A stretch of 39,475 bases of DNA from Herpomyces periplanetae (Eukaryota > Ascomycota > Laboulbeniomycetes > Herpomycetales > Herpomycetaceae). Under the pieces are notes generated by a model that searched no databases, was not told where the DNA came from, and was given only the letters and a program-made list of their open reading frames with translations. How positions within the stretch are numbered: position 1 is the stretch's first letter; each line of letters starts with the position of its first letter. The position numbers and the translations under genes are program-made. Location: contig WMKJ01000109.1 of the NCBI GenBank assembly GCA_009733715.1, forward strand, positions 1 to 39,475, given 5' to 3'. Of the stretch, positions 1 through 12,491 are shown in pieces.

Positions 1-104
1 TAATAGCCTTTCTCTCAATTACGCTTGTTCACCCGCTTTCATCGCTTTGCCAACTTACTCATTTATAGCATATAGCTTAGCTATCCTCTTAACATCCGAT
101 GAGC
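1..104. repeat. Left arm of a 104-bp inverted repeat
   Basis: The reverse complement of these bases recurs at 3,427-3,530 with one mismatch (98 against 3,433). The match begins exactly at base 1 and stops at base 104. An arm that starts at the contig edge suggests either a real inverted duplication or an assembly fold-back. No coding content is seen. Confidence 0.9.
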
Positions 105-3100
105 CTAAGTTTTAAACAAGCATAATTAAGGGCACAATTGACAAGGGTAGTTTCCTTCGTGAAGTTTCTTCGCAGTGGCATAATATAATCCCACACTTGA
201 ACGAGTTATTCATTTTTATGACATGATAGTAATAAATTTGCCATAGAATCTCATTCACTGGGTGCATCTATATGCTCAAAATGGTAACTTAACCTTTTAT
301 TAAGCATATTTAGTTCAATTAGCTAAAATTGTTATGCTGAATCGTTTTCATTTATTACCGCGCAATGAACAAACCCGTTACACACGTATGTTAGCGCACA
401 TTTTTCCAACCCATCTGATACTTTAGGCTAGTATGTCACGCGCCCGTCGACCATATACAAAATATTGATGAATTCAAACGACCCGAAACTTTTTCAACAT
501 TGATTAAACGAAGCGTGCATGAATTAGTTTATCGAAGTAGATATGCTATATCGCAATCAGTTTGTATGTTTACTTGTCAGCAAATTCCTATCCATATGAA
601 AGGCTTACGAAATAAAGTCGTTAATTCTGCTTTTGAATCCGCGCATAAGAGTACAGCCTTTTCCCAAACATAAAGCACAATTATGCCATCCGAAAACGAG
701 CCTGTCGTAAGATGGTATAAGTAGGGCGGTATTTACTTGGTTGACAGCCCATTTCTCGACACTAGTATTAAAGCGGTTAAAGGATCAAGGGGTTTTACTA
801 GCGGCTAAGGCAGCGATCATAAATGTTCAGAAACAATGACGTCGAATTTAATGAAGACATGAGGGAAATGCGGCAAAGGCAAAATTGTTTCGTCCAGTTT
901 AGGTTAAGCTTGGTAAAACAAAAGATGATAGGTAGCATGTAGGACACGATATAATGATTGGGTTACACTTTGTTTTACTCGCATAATTTATTGGCATCGA
1001 TTAACTCGACCAATTAATGGATATACAAGCTAGGGAAAAAAAGCTAGCGACGATACTTTGGATAAATGGTTGCAACATGTGTGGTATAGTACACCCTCGT
1101 ACTTAACTGTAAGAGGTGTGTCTGAGCTAGATGTGAAGGTAATATTTTGCCCCTGCTGTTGTAATTAGTTCCACCAAGAGCTGAATAGCGTCAGACGGAT
1201 AGAAAGTGAGGCAAAATTAAATGTATACTTGCACGCATGAGTGACTATACGAATAGGGTATGGGGATATGGTATGGAGTTTTTTCACGGGAAGGCAATAT
1301 GAGTGGTTAAGGTGACATGTTACCCGTGATTTATTGTATACTGGAGAAATTAACGTTAATGAGACTGATCGAATTACGCTAGCATAGATTGATAATTATG
1401 AAAATGTTTACTGGACGACTTTCCTATGTGATCTGATATCGCAGTTCACAGGCAGACGAAGTTGCATTTGCTTCATGGATTGCGGGTATGACGTGAGTGA
1501 ATTAAATATTGCAGGACCGAGCGAACGATGATTTGAATGAAGATAAAATGTCGATATTTCGGCAAAGATGAGCGAGTAGATTTATTTCATTAATTTAATG
1601 ATAACACAATATACGGTGCACAGCATTTCAAGCGAAACGTGCAGGCGTCTCAGGCGGACAACGAACCAGATAAGTCTGATAAGCAATGATAATTGAAGTT
1701 GAGGGTATGAAAGTGTTTGCTCAAATTACACATCTATTTAAATCGGTTAGAAGGGGTAAAAGATGCAAATGAGTGCACGACTAACGGAATAATGAGAGCT
1801 AGTTAACACTTCCTAAGCGCTTGGGCCTAAGCCGACTAAACACTACTAGGGTGTGTTCTCTTGTGCAGCATGAGCTGCGACGATATTTTAACTAAGACAT
1901 GCATATGTGGGCGAGCGTATGGTTTCAACGTGTACAGGAAGGCGGGCAAAACTGGAATTGGTCGATATGAAATGTCGTATAATTTAGTGTGTGGATCTTG
2001 GGAACTGAGTTAGCTATAGGAAAAAGCGAAAAGGTGATCACTTGATGTGTGTAATAGCAATATTTTGCTACACACCCAACTACACAGCAGGCATGGGAGT
2101 ACTCACGAAAACAAAGGTGAAATGATGTATGCAAGAGCAAATGAGCACAGTAACACCACTAAACTCATGCTGTATGAACTAGTTGTTTGAAAATTGTTGG
2201 AAAATTTGTGCATCTGACACTGAGATGAAGAGAATTGAAAAACATTTTGCCATACTACAGAGTTGATGGTATCAACGGATTGGAAGATTATAGTAGCTTG
2301 AACAACGGCTTCCGCAATGATAATTTAAGGAGCATATCAAGGAAATGTGATGATACGGAGCTAACGGAATGTGAGGCAATTTAACAATGCGGTGGGTTCC
2401 AAAGTAAGTTTTCAAAGTTGGAGACTTAACATCTTACGCATATTAACATTATTAAAAGCTAATGGACAAGGCGTTTACAGAATGCGGTATGTTTAAACTC
2501 AGCAAACCGACGTGATAGTTAAGGTTATCGGCATGACCGAATAACCGGACGACGGGTAAAGGCAACAAAGCAAGACCGAATTAGCCTGGCATCATTATAT
2601 GTATATGATTAGCATATTCGCTGGGTAGGCGATTTAACGGTAAATATTGGGTTAACCCAATTACGGTGTACAGCAAAAGTTACCCCAAATGATTTAAGTC
2701 GGACTACGTGCTTAATCCATAACACCAGTGAAAATGATAGTCACGAAAAGGACGAAAAACTTATACTGTCTGCTCTACACATAGCGTACTTTGGGCAAGA
2801 GGAAAGGTTGGGAAAATTTGCGATACAATGTCGTTAGTCGAATAAATGAAGTCAAGTATACAGATTAGAGAGGTTAGGTGAGGTGAATTTATACTTCAAA
2901 AGGGAAAAAAACCTTAATTAGGGGACGGATGATCACCGCGTATAGCGACGAACGATCAGCCGAGTACGCTGAGTGAGCAAAACGTGGAAAATGATTTGGA
3001 CAAGGTGAAAAGGAATGGAAAGTGTGTATACAAGCATGGGAAATGATAAACTTAGCAAGCGTGGAGAGGAGGAAGAATGGAGCACTACAATAAGAATGAC

Positions 3101-3426
3101 GAAGGATTAGTTGTAAAAGGACAAAGTGTGTGACGGGATCATGGATTTTATAGAATGATGCGGCATGGTGTGTGTGATATAGAAAGGAAAGGATGACAAT
3201 TAGCACGACTTGAGAATATGTGTAAGGATACTTGGATGGATTGGGGATTTGCACGCCAGGGATAAAGTGATGTGGACACAAGATGAGCAAATAAGAATCG
3301 TGAGTGGGCGAGCATGGAGTTTGGGTGGTGAACAGCAAATGATGAAGGGTAAGGCAGCAGTGGCAGCAGTAACAGTAGCAGGGAGTGTTACAAAATTAGC
3401 TTTGGCTACACATTGTGAGGATAAAT
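105..3426. other. No supported gene; G-over-C-rich stretch
   Basis: No reading frame here looks like a protein. The longest frames, on the minus strand at 1,925-2,140 and 2,889-3,338, are low-complexity Ser/Phe/Leu/His strings of the kind produced by reading pyrimidine-rich DNA. From about 800 onward the + strand carries clearly more G than C. No RNA gene or mobile element was recognised. Confidence 0.5.
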
Positions 3427-3530
3427 GCTCATTGGATGTTAAGAGGATAGCTAAGCTATATGCTATAAATGAGTAAGTTGGCAAAGCGATGAAAGCGGGT
3501 GAACAAGCGTAATTGAGAGAAAGGCTATTA
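3427..3530. repeat. Right arm of the 104-bp inverted repeat
   Basis: Inverted copy of bases 1-104, separated by a 3.3-kb spacer. A + strand frame (3,210-3,476) and a - strand frame (3,200-3,544) overlap it. Neither resembles a known protein, and both look like chance frames in skewed DNA. Confidence 0.9.
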
Positions 3531-4900
3531 ACGGGAAAAGTCACACTTCCAACGAACGTGGAGATGCGGGAGGAAGGATAAGATGCATATTAGCCATACA
3601 ATGGTTGCGTAAGTGTATGTACGGGAAAGTTAGCGAAGGAGCATGAGAAATGAGGGTAACGGATAACGGATGGTGATTGCTTTGTTCAACGGGGATATAT
3701 GTAATGAAAGAAATGAGGGTCCAGCGGGGCGCGGAGGGCACGTCGTATGAAGAAAGAATTGCATGAACAAGGCTGGATAGTGAAGCTAGCGGTGGGGGGA
3801 AGAGAAGTTTGAGGGAGGTGTAGTACACAGATCAAATTGTACCGGTGGAGCATTGTATGTGATATGAAGGGACGGTTTGACTAGCAGCGCGCGTGCGTGC
3901 GCATGGGCACGTACACGAAGCAAATGAAAGTCATTTTGTTACTTAGCCAGCTTTTAGGTTATTAACAACAGACCCGGAGGTGAGGCAAGTAGATAATAAG
4001 TTTTATCAAAGAGGAGATCATGAGTATAAGGTTTTATCGCCTAGACATGAATGGCTTTCTGATCTTGCATCGGAGCTAAGCGAAAGTGAACGAAGCACCT
4101 GCATACATGGTTGAAACGGTCTTGTAACAGTGTGCTTACCATCGAAAGAACTCACAAGTGTACGAAAAAGTGTATATAAGTGTGTAAGAGGTATGACCGA
4201 GGAAAGCTCACGAGGATAATATTACGAAAACAATGTTTAAAAGGTAGAATTTAAATTAGGCTAATGTAGGTAATTGTGTAAGATAAAAAGTTTCTTATTT
4301 ACACATAAGGAGAGAATAATGTACGGAATAGGTAGGGGAAGAAAATATGGCACAGCAATCTAGAGGCAATATAATACATTTTGGAAAAATGTGGAATGTA
4401 CAGGCAAAAATTTCGGTAGAGGAATAGCCCGCAAACCCCGAGGTAAAGCAATCCAACAAGCCAATTCGAAAAGAATCTCATTGGAAGATCCAACACTCTA
4501 AACTTTCCAAGTAAGCTTAAAATATATCGAGCCCAAATAAAGATTCCAAAAAAACGGGTCGACGGGTTGGAAAGGGCGGACGGGCAATAGGGCTGAAGAT
4601 GACGAAGAAGGAAAGTAGCAGGGAATACAGAAAAAAGTGGGTCAGGAAGAGTGGAGTTAAGATGAGACGGGAAGGAATGGAATTCGGCGCTAAGAAAGTT
4701 GAGAGGACTGGACTTGCCGGATTGGGAAGCAGGAAGTTTCGTCAAAAAACGAAAGAAGAATTACCCAAAAGAGCAAGTGTATGGTGGCCGTAAGGCTGAG
4801 CTCGTAGAGTATTTCAGGGAGAGCTGGATCGGCCGGATAGGTGGTTAATTATGTTTTTAGTTGAGCGTGCGACTAGTTATCAATGGATTAATGAACCAAT
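3531..4900. other. No supported gene; purine-rich stretch
   Basis: The + strand is A/G-rich. The minus frame at 4,299-4,745 (148 codons) gives a hydrophobic Ser/Phe/Leu-rich string, and its + strand shadow at 4,599-4,793 is Lys/Arg-rich. The minus frame contains one membrane-like stretch of about 25 residues (near 4,390-4,480), but no family is recognised and it may be chance. A short alternating G/C-rich tract lies near 3,885-3,905. Confidence 0.4.
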
Positions 4901-4949
4901 CATACAGTAAATGTACCGACTTGCCAGTACTTTGAGCTAGATAAATTTA

Positions 4950-6567
4950 GGTCGGCGTGTTTCTCAAGGTAGTCGTGAAGTTGGATTTTTTTTCGTATTA
5001 GCTTTACTGGTTGTGCAGAGGTCGGCGCTTCATTCAAGCAAGTGGTTTTACACTCCATTTTACCAGGCCTATACCTTTGTTAACAAGGTAATTCGGCCAC
5101 GCAAGTTTACCGCGATAGCCTGTCAGGTTATTTGCAATAACCGGTACTGTTTTATCATCGTTTGTTCGTTTAGTCCAACTTGAAATATTCCCGCTTAAAC
5201 ATTTGGAAATTCCGCTTAATTACATAGACTACATCGTCCTACGTATACCCGCTTCACCGTACACGCTGCGCGCGCGCATGCCCACACTTTTAAAGCTGAC
5301 TCGAAATCCCAGTTTTTACACTTTCGCGGCGACGAGGACGAGGACGACAACGACAACAACGAAGGAATCCCTGTTTGTTTAACGTATCAGTAGTACTTTT
5401 ATTTTAGCTACAGCTACACACACTTATCACTATCGTCCGACGGTCCGATGGACCGACCGATCGATAATGGTTATAGTAATGCCTTATCTTACCTTGTTTC
5501 TCTTACTCTTCATTACCCAATCTTTCCACAGCTAGATACGCATGTATACACGCTCACACATGTATGCACGCAAGCACACTGTTAATCGCTTGTATGTATC
5601 TCTTCACTGTGCTCACAGGCATTTGTATGAAAGTGTGCTGCTGCTTATCGGCTCACTGCTTCGTTTAACGGGCTAACCAGAATTCGGGTTTCTTGTGCGC
5701 ACGCGCACGCACGATCTCGGCTCCGCTTAGTTTTGCATGATATTACACTATATATCCCGCCGCTAGCTTGCCCCATGCAGCTCATTTTCACCCATGCAAT
5801 TATTTACCCGTTTACTCGTACATCCACTGTTACAATGACCTTCCCCTTCGTTAACATGCTGACTTCATTCCGTCATCTGTCCAGTTTCCATTTAAATCAT
5901 CATATATTATGCTAAAAGATCTGCTCTCCCTAGCCGTCGCATAACGAGCTGCATCTAGGCTCGTCTTCATTTCCACCATCGTTAACTCGACTCAATCGTT
6001 CTATGTGTATGTGCCTGTACACATTTTCCCACTGCCTGCTCCCTTATGTCCGGTGCGAATATCTGTTATCCTATTTTCTCTGGCCTTACGTACGTATGTG
6101 CGCACGAGTGTGACTGCGTGAGAGCGATCGAGCAATATATATCTTTTTCCCTTCTCTACTAGATCCTGATCGTCCCTTTTCGAGCAAAAGTGTGCAACCA
6201 CTGCACGACTGTCATCACAACTTTTCCCTCGCACCATTCCCGCCTTACTGTTCATTTGCCACTGCGGACGCCGAAGGCGTGTTTCGTTATCACATACGCA
6301 CTTACTGCCGGGGTTTTGGACCTTCAGTATTGTATCAATTTACCGAGCATGAACTTCTGTGCTTACCGTACACTAGCCTTCATCAACTTACTTTCTCTTG
6401 CCATCAGACTTAATTCCCATTTCTTCGACATCCGTTGTCTATATCATTACTCTTGAACCAAAAGTTATCGTACGTCCGCCCCCTTCACATATAAACCTCT
6501 CAACGGTATACCGCATTGCGCGACCGCCTTCCTATCGAAGTATCTTCATTGAATTAAGTCTGTCGGA
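4950..6567 (+). promoter_or_regulatory. Pyrimidine-rich upstream/leader region of the seven-helix protein gene
   Basis: The composition changes at about 4,900-5,000 from G/A-rich to C/T-rich on the + strand and stays so up to the start codon at 6,568. Long C/T-rich stretches before the start are common in filamentous fungal promoters. A GAC/GAA/AAC-type trinucleotide run lies near 5,330-5,365 and an alternating GC tract near 5,268-5,280. Several short frames inside are judged non-coding. Promoter role is inferred from position and composition only. Confidence 0.45.
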
Positions 6568-7928
6568 ATGGTTAAACCTCGCCCTCCTGACGATGTTCTC
6601 GCGACTTGGCCAAAGCCAAACTTTATAGACCCTCAGACTAGAGGGGATGCCCTATTAATTGTTTCGTTAATATCTACTTCTGTCTGCATGCTCACATTGC
6701 TAGCTCGGACATACGTACGAGTCAAGTTAATCCGGAAGATTGGAGTAGACGATTTATTCGTTTGGCTGTCTGGCCTGGGTGTTATTGGCATGTGTGTGTC
6801 CACGATAAGCTTGACTACTGTCGGGTGGGACCGTCATCAGTGGGACCAACGACCCGAATGGACTGAGAAAAGTGAAATCTTTAGCTGGGCCATCCAATTG
6901 CTTTACGTCTACACTATGGGGACCGTGAAAATCAGCGTGTTGACCACGTTTTTGCGAGTCTGTGATCGCGCTACCCACCGAATTCTCATTTGGGTCGTTA
7001 TTTGCATCGTGAGCACCTGGGGAATCGGTTCTGTCCTAGCAACAATCTTCACCTGTCGCCCCGTTGAAATGTACTGGAAAAGTCGCACGGGCGCAGAATG
7101 TACTAATGAGAATTTCCGTCTCTACGTTACCACGGTCATCAATATTTTGTCCGACTTTCTCGTCGTTTTCATGCCACTTCCCGTCATTACACGGCTCAAA
7201 GTACCTCGAGCCGAAAAATGTATCTTGATAATACTCGTCTTCGTTGGCCTTTTGTAAGCGTTTTTTCCTTCTTTTTCAGACTCATACTGTGCAAATTCGG
7301 CTAACAGCATCGTTCATTCAACAGTGCTTCCGCTGCTTCAGTTGTTCGTGCTATCACTATGGCAAAATTCATGGATAGCTATGATATAACTTGGCATGGT
7401 TATATCATATTCCTATGGACCGTTGTGGAGACAAATCTTTCTGTGACGTGCCTTTCACTGCCCTTTTTACGTCCTCTATGCCGGATACCGAACTTTTCGC
7501 GCCGGGGTCGTCATCACCGTCTTGAGAGAATTCAGAATCTCAATTACAATATGGTTATGCCATGGGATGATACAAGCTTTACCGGTGGGAAACAGCTTGT
7601 GGATTTGTCTACATCCACCAATTCCCGCCATGCGAAATGCGATTCTTTAAATCCCGGGGCGGAATTATCTCGTCTTAGTACGAGCAGTTGGGATAGTGCC
7701 GCTGCGTTTTCTTCCGTTGGAACAACGGCCGGTCTCCAACAGTACAATACGCCACCGGTACATCGCCCCTTTGACACTCTCAATCGACCTGGAACGTCCA
7801 ATGAAACTGGGGGCGGTACGGCTCATCACCATAGTTGCTCATTCACGTCAATATCGTCTTCTCCTCCGCTTGACCCGCCACCTCCATCTCCTCAGTTACC
7901 AACGAATCATCATCTCTTCGTACCTTGA
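6568..7928 (+). CDS. Seven-helix fungal rhodopsin-domain integral membrane protein (2 exons)
   Basis: Exons 6,568-7,253 and 7,325-7,928 join to a 429-residue protein. The 71-nt intron has a GTAAGC donor, a CTAAC branch site and an ACAG acceptor, and joining restores frame in the middle of helix 6. Seven hydrophobic segments fall near residues 28-48, 61-84, 103-128, 137-162, 184-207, 217-240 and 252-278. The N-terminus (LATWPKPN...DPQTRG), the D-D pair opening helix 2 (61-62), the C-R-P after helix 4 (163-165) and the W...V-E-T/N pattern of helix 7 fit the large fungal rhodopsin-like/PTH11-related membrane family. That family is often linked to surface sensing, but most members are uncharacterised. 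The 150-residue cytoplasmic-type tail is rich in Ser, His and Pro, with a proline run near the end. The start matches the family N-terminus. Ligand and function are unknown. Confidence 0.9.
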
Positions 7929-10900
7929 TTTAGTATGTGCGGTGCTCTACATACCGGTAGTGAGTCCTTACAGAATAGGTTTGCTGTTCTGATCATTCCA
8001 CATAACATTTAGCTAGTCGTTGCTCGACACGCATTCGTACCCAGTTCTGGCACCCCTATGTTAACGGTCTTCACTCCATTGTTCACGTTGAACGCCAGGT
8101 GAATTTGCTTTGCACATTTTAATGCTGTAGTCAGACGCGCCGTGCGCGCCGGTGGAAACTCTTTTCGTCGTTTGTACAACGACACATTTGCACGTATATT
8201 CTACACTTTGTTGGGTTGAGTTGAGCACATCGTTCTAATTTCTTTGCATTTAATCCGTTTACATACCTTGTTTTGAGTGCGCGTGTGCCTCAGTACCTCA
8301 TGTATGTTGATGCACACATGAGAGTGCGTTACCATTGATTCGATGTGTTCGTTTAAAGGGCTTTTGTCTCATGATTGTTTAAGCTCGCTATGGAATATTA
8401 TGTCCAAAATAGGGTAAAGTGATGTAGACCACGTCGTGATGGGTCCTCTTCAGGTGGAGATGTGTACAGGCAGTGAGACGTAGCCTTGGCTTGTAATGAT
8501 AATGCAGAGACGCTTGGAGTGATATCCACACGGACGATACTAAGGAGCATACTGTGCATATCGCGCGCGCTCATTTGGCTCTACGTAGATGTCAGTCACT
8601 CGGGCATGCTGCTGCGTTATGCGTTGCTGAATGCTTGATTATGGTGGGTGGGGCTGCGTTAATTAATACACAACTCCGGAGAACATAAGCAAAATGGTGT
8701 GGCGTCGCTTTGCTTCACTGGATGTTAATGGTAGAGTTGAGTTACGAGCTTACTTTTCTCAAGCCCGATGTACAAGTTGCTATATCAGCGTATGCTTGAA
8801 CTGATAATAATGGTTAAGAAAGCTGCCTTAGCTGTCTAACCTCTTCGTTACACGGGCCTGTTTGCGAGAAGTCAAAGTGGTGCATCGGACGTAAATTGGT
8901 ATAAAGTGGCCGTGTATAATTTAAGGTTAGTGAAAGGTCAATCGTGGGTATACAAGGCGTAATTGTCGCGTCGGTATACCAAAGATTTACCACGTTCCCG
9001 CAAGCAAAATACGAGGACAATAATACATGGTTTATGCATGATTTTTACTGGTGGGTTTAATCGTTTAACTCCCTTGGACTGATTGCATGTAGAACCATAA
9101 ATTTTTGATTAACACATAGCAACTTCGTTCCATCAAACACGGAAATTTCACAATACAGGTTTGAAAGTTATTCAAAGTGCGCGAGCGGTCGTCTAAGGGA
9201 GAGATTGTTAGCGAATTTATCTTATCAAACGGATTTTAGGCAATCTGACTACCATAAAGAACAAATGTTTAATACTAGACCAACGATTGATCAATATTGA
9301 TAAACGTAAGAATAAAATGTGTCGCAAGTGTATTTTTCAAGATGGTGTGTAAAATTTTGCTGATCGAATCATTGTCTAGTGAGCAGCGCGTGCTAGGATT
9401 AGTAATTTGTACGTGAGTGCTACTATAGTTTGTCAGCATGATTATTATGTAAGTTGTGCTGGTGAGCTGCGAAGTAGGTAAAACTGAATTCCGGAGGGCC
9501 AGAATGGATGAATAGAATTTCCGGGGTTCGAGGGTATGCATTAAGGGGCTCATGGTGGGGTGTGAAGGTGATTTCAGCAGCGGAATGATTGTTTGGAGCG
9601 AATTGAGTGATTATAATTTATTCAAAACTTTCAAACTGTGAAGGAGTTTTTTCATAGTATTATTAAATGCCGGAACAGTTCCAATTGTATTAAGTAGTTC
9701 ACTTATATGATTCAGTTTGGTTCAGTAAGTGCCGTCATTGGGAAAGTCATGTAAATGTTAAATACATTCTGCACAGTTTCCTTAAGTCATACCTTCTCAC
9801 ATTTAATTAAGGATTTGTACTACGATATTAAGAATTTTCGATCAGGGTCTGTGCATCATAGATGTGACCTTATCTGATAGGATAAACTCACGGATAAAAT
9901 TTTTCAACTACTTATCTAGGTCTAGCACATACAATTGTCATACATTTTTTCTTTACGCAGTTTTATTGATATAGCCGTGCTGATCAATTAGATCGATTAG
10001 GAAGATAGTAACTTGAATATTGAATAAATTGACATTTATTGCGCACTAACGTATGGGAACAAAAGGAAGATAAAACATTAAATGTATTGTCATACGTACT
10101 TTAATGATAGTCATTACACGCGATTGGAAAAGTATCTAGTGTACCCTAAATTATATTAAGATGCTTACATTGTTTATAGTGTATTATATAATTTTTTGCA
10201 CTTTTTTTATTCGAAAAAAGTGAACGAAGAGGGGCAATGTTAGTAGGGTGAAGGTAGCGAGAAAATATATGATCTGACCAATTGATTTCGAGGAAAGAAT
10301 CTTGTATGGTAAAAATATTCTAAAATAGGTTTCTGGAACATATTACATCTAAAAGTGGGTAAAGTAAAATTAAACTGATAAAGATATACAAATATGCAGA
10401 GATCATATTACCACGTGGCATGTTAGTATAGTCAATATGTTATGTGAAGAAACATGACAGTATATTAGTAAAACCAAAGTAAACTTATCAAGGAGTGTAT
10501 AGAGTTGGTAACGAAATATTAATGCGTATTAGTGACGTCAAACAAGGGAGCTAGAGACAAAAATAATAGTAGTTGGGTAAATTAAGAGTATATTGGGTAA
10601 TCCGCAGTAGGACATTAATGGAAAAAATGGAAGGGTTAACAAGAGGAAAAAGGAGGGTGTAAAAGCAAAATTATAATAGAGGTAGAGATGAATATGGAGA
10701 TGAAGACGGACAACGATATAGTTGGAAATAGGATAAGGGTGATCACGACGACTTTGTCGAACGATGACAAGTTTAGATATGCGCATATAAAGTTGGAAAA
10801 AAGAAAATCCGGACACTGGAGAAGACGATTTAGGGAAGCAGCTAATCAGTGAAATGCAACGCAATAAAACAGGTTGGGCAAGTGCGAATCGAAATGTAAG

Positions 10901-10980
10901 TGTTTCATGTCAGGTGAAGTGGTTTAGCACGTGATATAGTACGAACATGACCTTTAGGAGTACGATGCGTGGTGTAGTTA
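7929..10980. other. Intergenic, G-over-C-rich, no supported gene
   Basis: This holds the 3' side of the membrane protein gene and about 3 kb without a convincing reading frame. Minus-strand frames at 8,814-9,020, 9,275-9,553 and 10,538-10,864 are low-complexity and match no family. G clearly exceeds C on the + strand, most strongly at 9,500-10,960. No RNA gene was recognised. Confidence 0.5.
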
Positions 10981-10989
10981 GTACTTATG

Positions 10990-12491
10990 GTTATAGTCAA
11001 ACTCTCAATAACGTACACTGCCATCTCTGACTAACAGAACTGTGACTCTAATGGCTAACCTCCTCCCCAATCCACCTTGACCAACATCGCTGACTAATTT
11101 GTGAGGCGGTGCTTATCAGTGAGGATATTTTCACGTGACATGATTCGCTTCTTTTTCCTTTGGCATTTCCACATCCGCTTCCGTTTCTTCTTCCACTTTC
11201 GCGTTCACTTTATATCGAATTTGCTTTCGTTTTCCTTCATTTTCTTTTGCATCAGATTTAATGTTAGTAGAAACATTCGTAGTCATCACTTCTTTTACTA
11301 CTTCTACTTACATATCTTTCTTTCCGTTAGACTCTTTCCCTTTATTTCAAAATATCCCGTTCCCCTTACGTCTTCTCTTCTGTACACGCTAACTTGAATT
11401 TTCTTCCTTGTCCATCTATCCCTTTCTTTACTGTATCTTCCCTTTCGTCATAATCCTCGTGGGAGTGGTTGTTGGCGTGGCCTTGCTTCTAAACTTCAAT
11501 CTTCCTCAACGCTTTATCATTTTTTCTCGATTTTACATCACGCTACACTTTATTTTACCATACCACGCCACGCCACGCCACACCACACACCTCTCTTCAC
11601 TCGTATATCCATGGAGTGCTGAACTACTGCTGGGCTAATTCACCTGAACCTTTTTCTCCACCTTCCCCCTTTCCCCGGTTTACCCGAAGACTAAGTACAC
11701 TATTATCTTCAACCTTTCAGGATTAATCTTTCATACTCATTCTACTTATCCTTCACCTTCATAAATCACGTTCTACTTTCACAACTCACTTGGAAATATT
11801 TTATATTGTCAATTTATCCATTAAAATTTCCTATTCCCTCCGTTTTGTCACAAGTAAGTTTATTCCTTTTACTTACCCTTACTCTTCCATTTTATCTCAG
11901 CTCTTCTTTTCCTCTTCCCTCTCCTCTTTACTTACCTTCACGCCATCACCAGCTGACTCAGCTGTATCATCCCCCATCCGTTTACTAATGGGTCTCTTGT
12001 GAATCTGTTATTGCCCGCGTTATCCTTTGCTTTTTCACTGTCGTTTTCTTCGTCTTCATCTCTGTCTTTCTAATATCTTATTCGGGAGTCACTCCTTGCT
12101 CCAATCTACGCATTCCTCTCTCTTTTTTTTCTCCCTTCAACTTCGCACCGCTATCATTTTGTTCCCATTTCCCCCCTCCCTTTCCCCTCTTATAATTTCC
12201 ATTCATATCCCCTCTAGTACCCTCCATTATTTTCCTTTCTTGGAAATTTGACCTCATTTCACTTCTTACCAACTATTGGTGCCATCGCCATCGCTATCAC
12301 CTCCATTATTCTCATCTTGTCATTCGTTCCCACTTCTCCTATTATACATCTATCTTCTCCTATTTCTCCCTCGTACTAACCTCATTCTTCTTTCCCTTGA
12401 CAGTTTATTCTCTTCTCAATTAAAACTTATTCGACAATTTACTCTCTTGCTTGCCGCGCGACATTTATCAGCCTTTATCATTTCTTTCAAT
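10990..12491 (+). promoter_or_regulatory. Long pyrimidine-rich promoter/leader of the casein kinase I gene
   Basis: From about 10,990 the + strand abruptly becomes C/T-rich and remains so for 1.5 kb to the kinase start codon. A short tandem of CCACG-type units lies near 11,562-11,590. Frames on both strands (for example 11,101-11,397, 11,408-11,638, 12,027-12,251, 12,276-12,587) read as Phe/Ser/Leu strings or Arg/Lys/Gly strings and are by-products of composition. The transcription start cannot be placed from sequence. An intron in the leader is possible and was not excluded. Confidence 0.45.

Noticed and set aside
2889-4745. Minus-strand frames up to 149 codons at 2,889-3,338, 3,200-3,544, 3,541-3,828 and 4,299-4,745
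   Set aside because: They read as Ser/Phe/Leu/His-rich strings expected from pyrimidine-rich DNA, overlap one another in different frames, and match no family.
5331-5365. GAC/GAA/AAC trinucleotide run considered as a coding repeat
   Set aside because: No open frame extends from it; treated as a simple repeat in a leader region.
6001-6628. Frames on both strands just upstream of the seven-helix protein gene
   Set aside because: They overlap mutually, lack domain features and fall in the C/T-rich leader.
9510-9545. TTCCGGGGTTCGAGGG, looking like a tRNA T-arm
   Set aside because: The bases around it do not form an acceptor stem, D-arm or anticodon arm.
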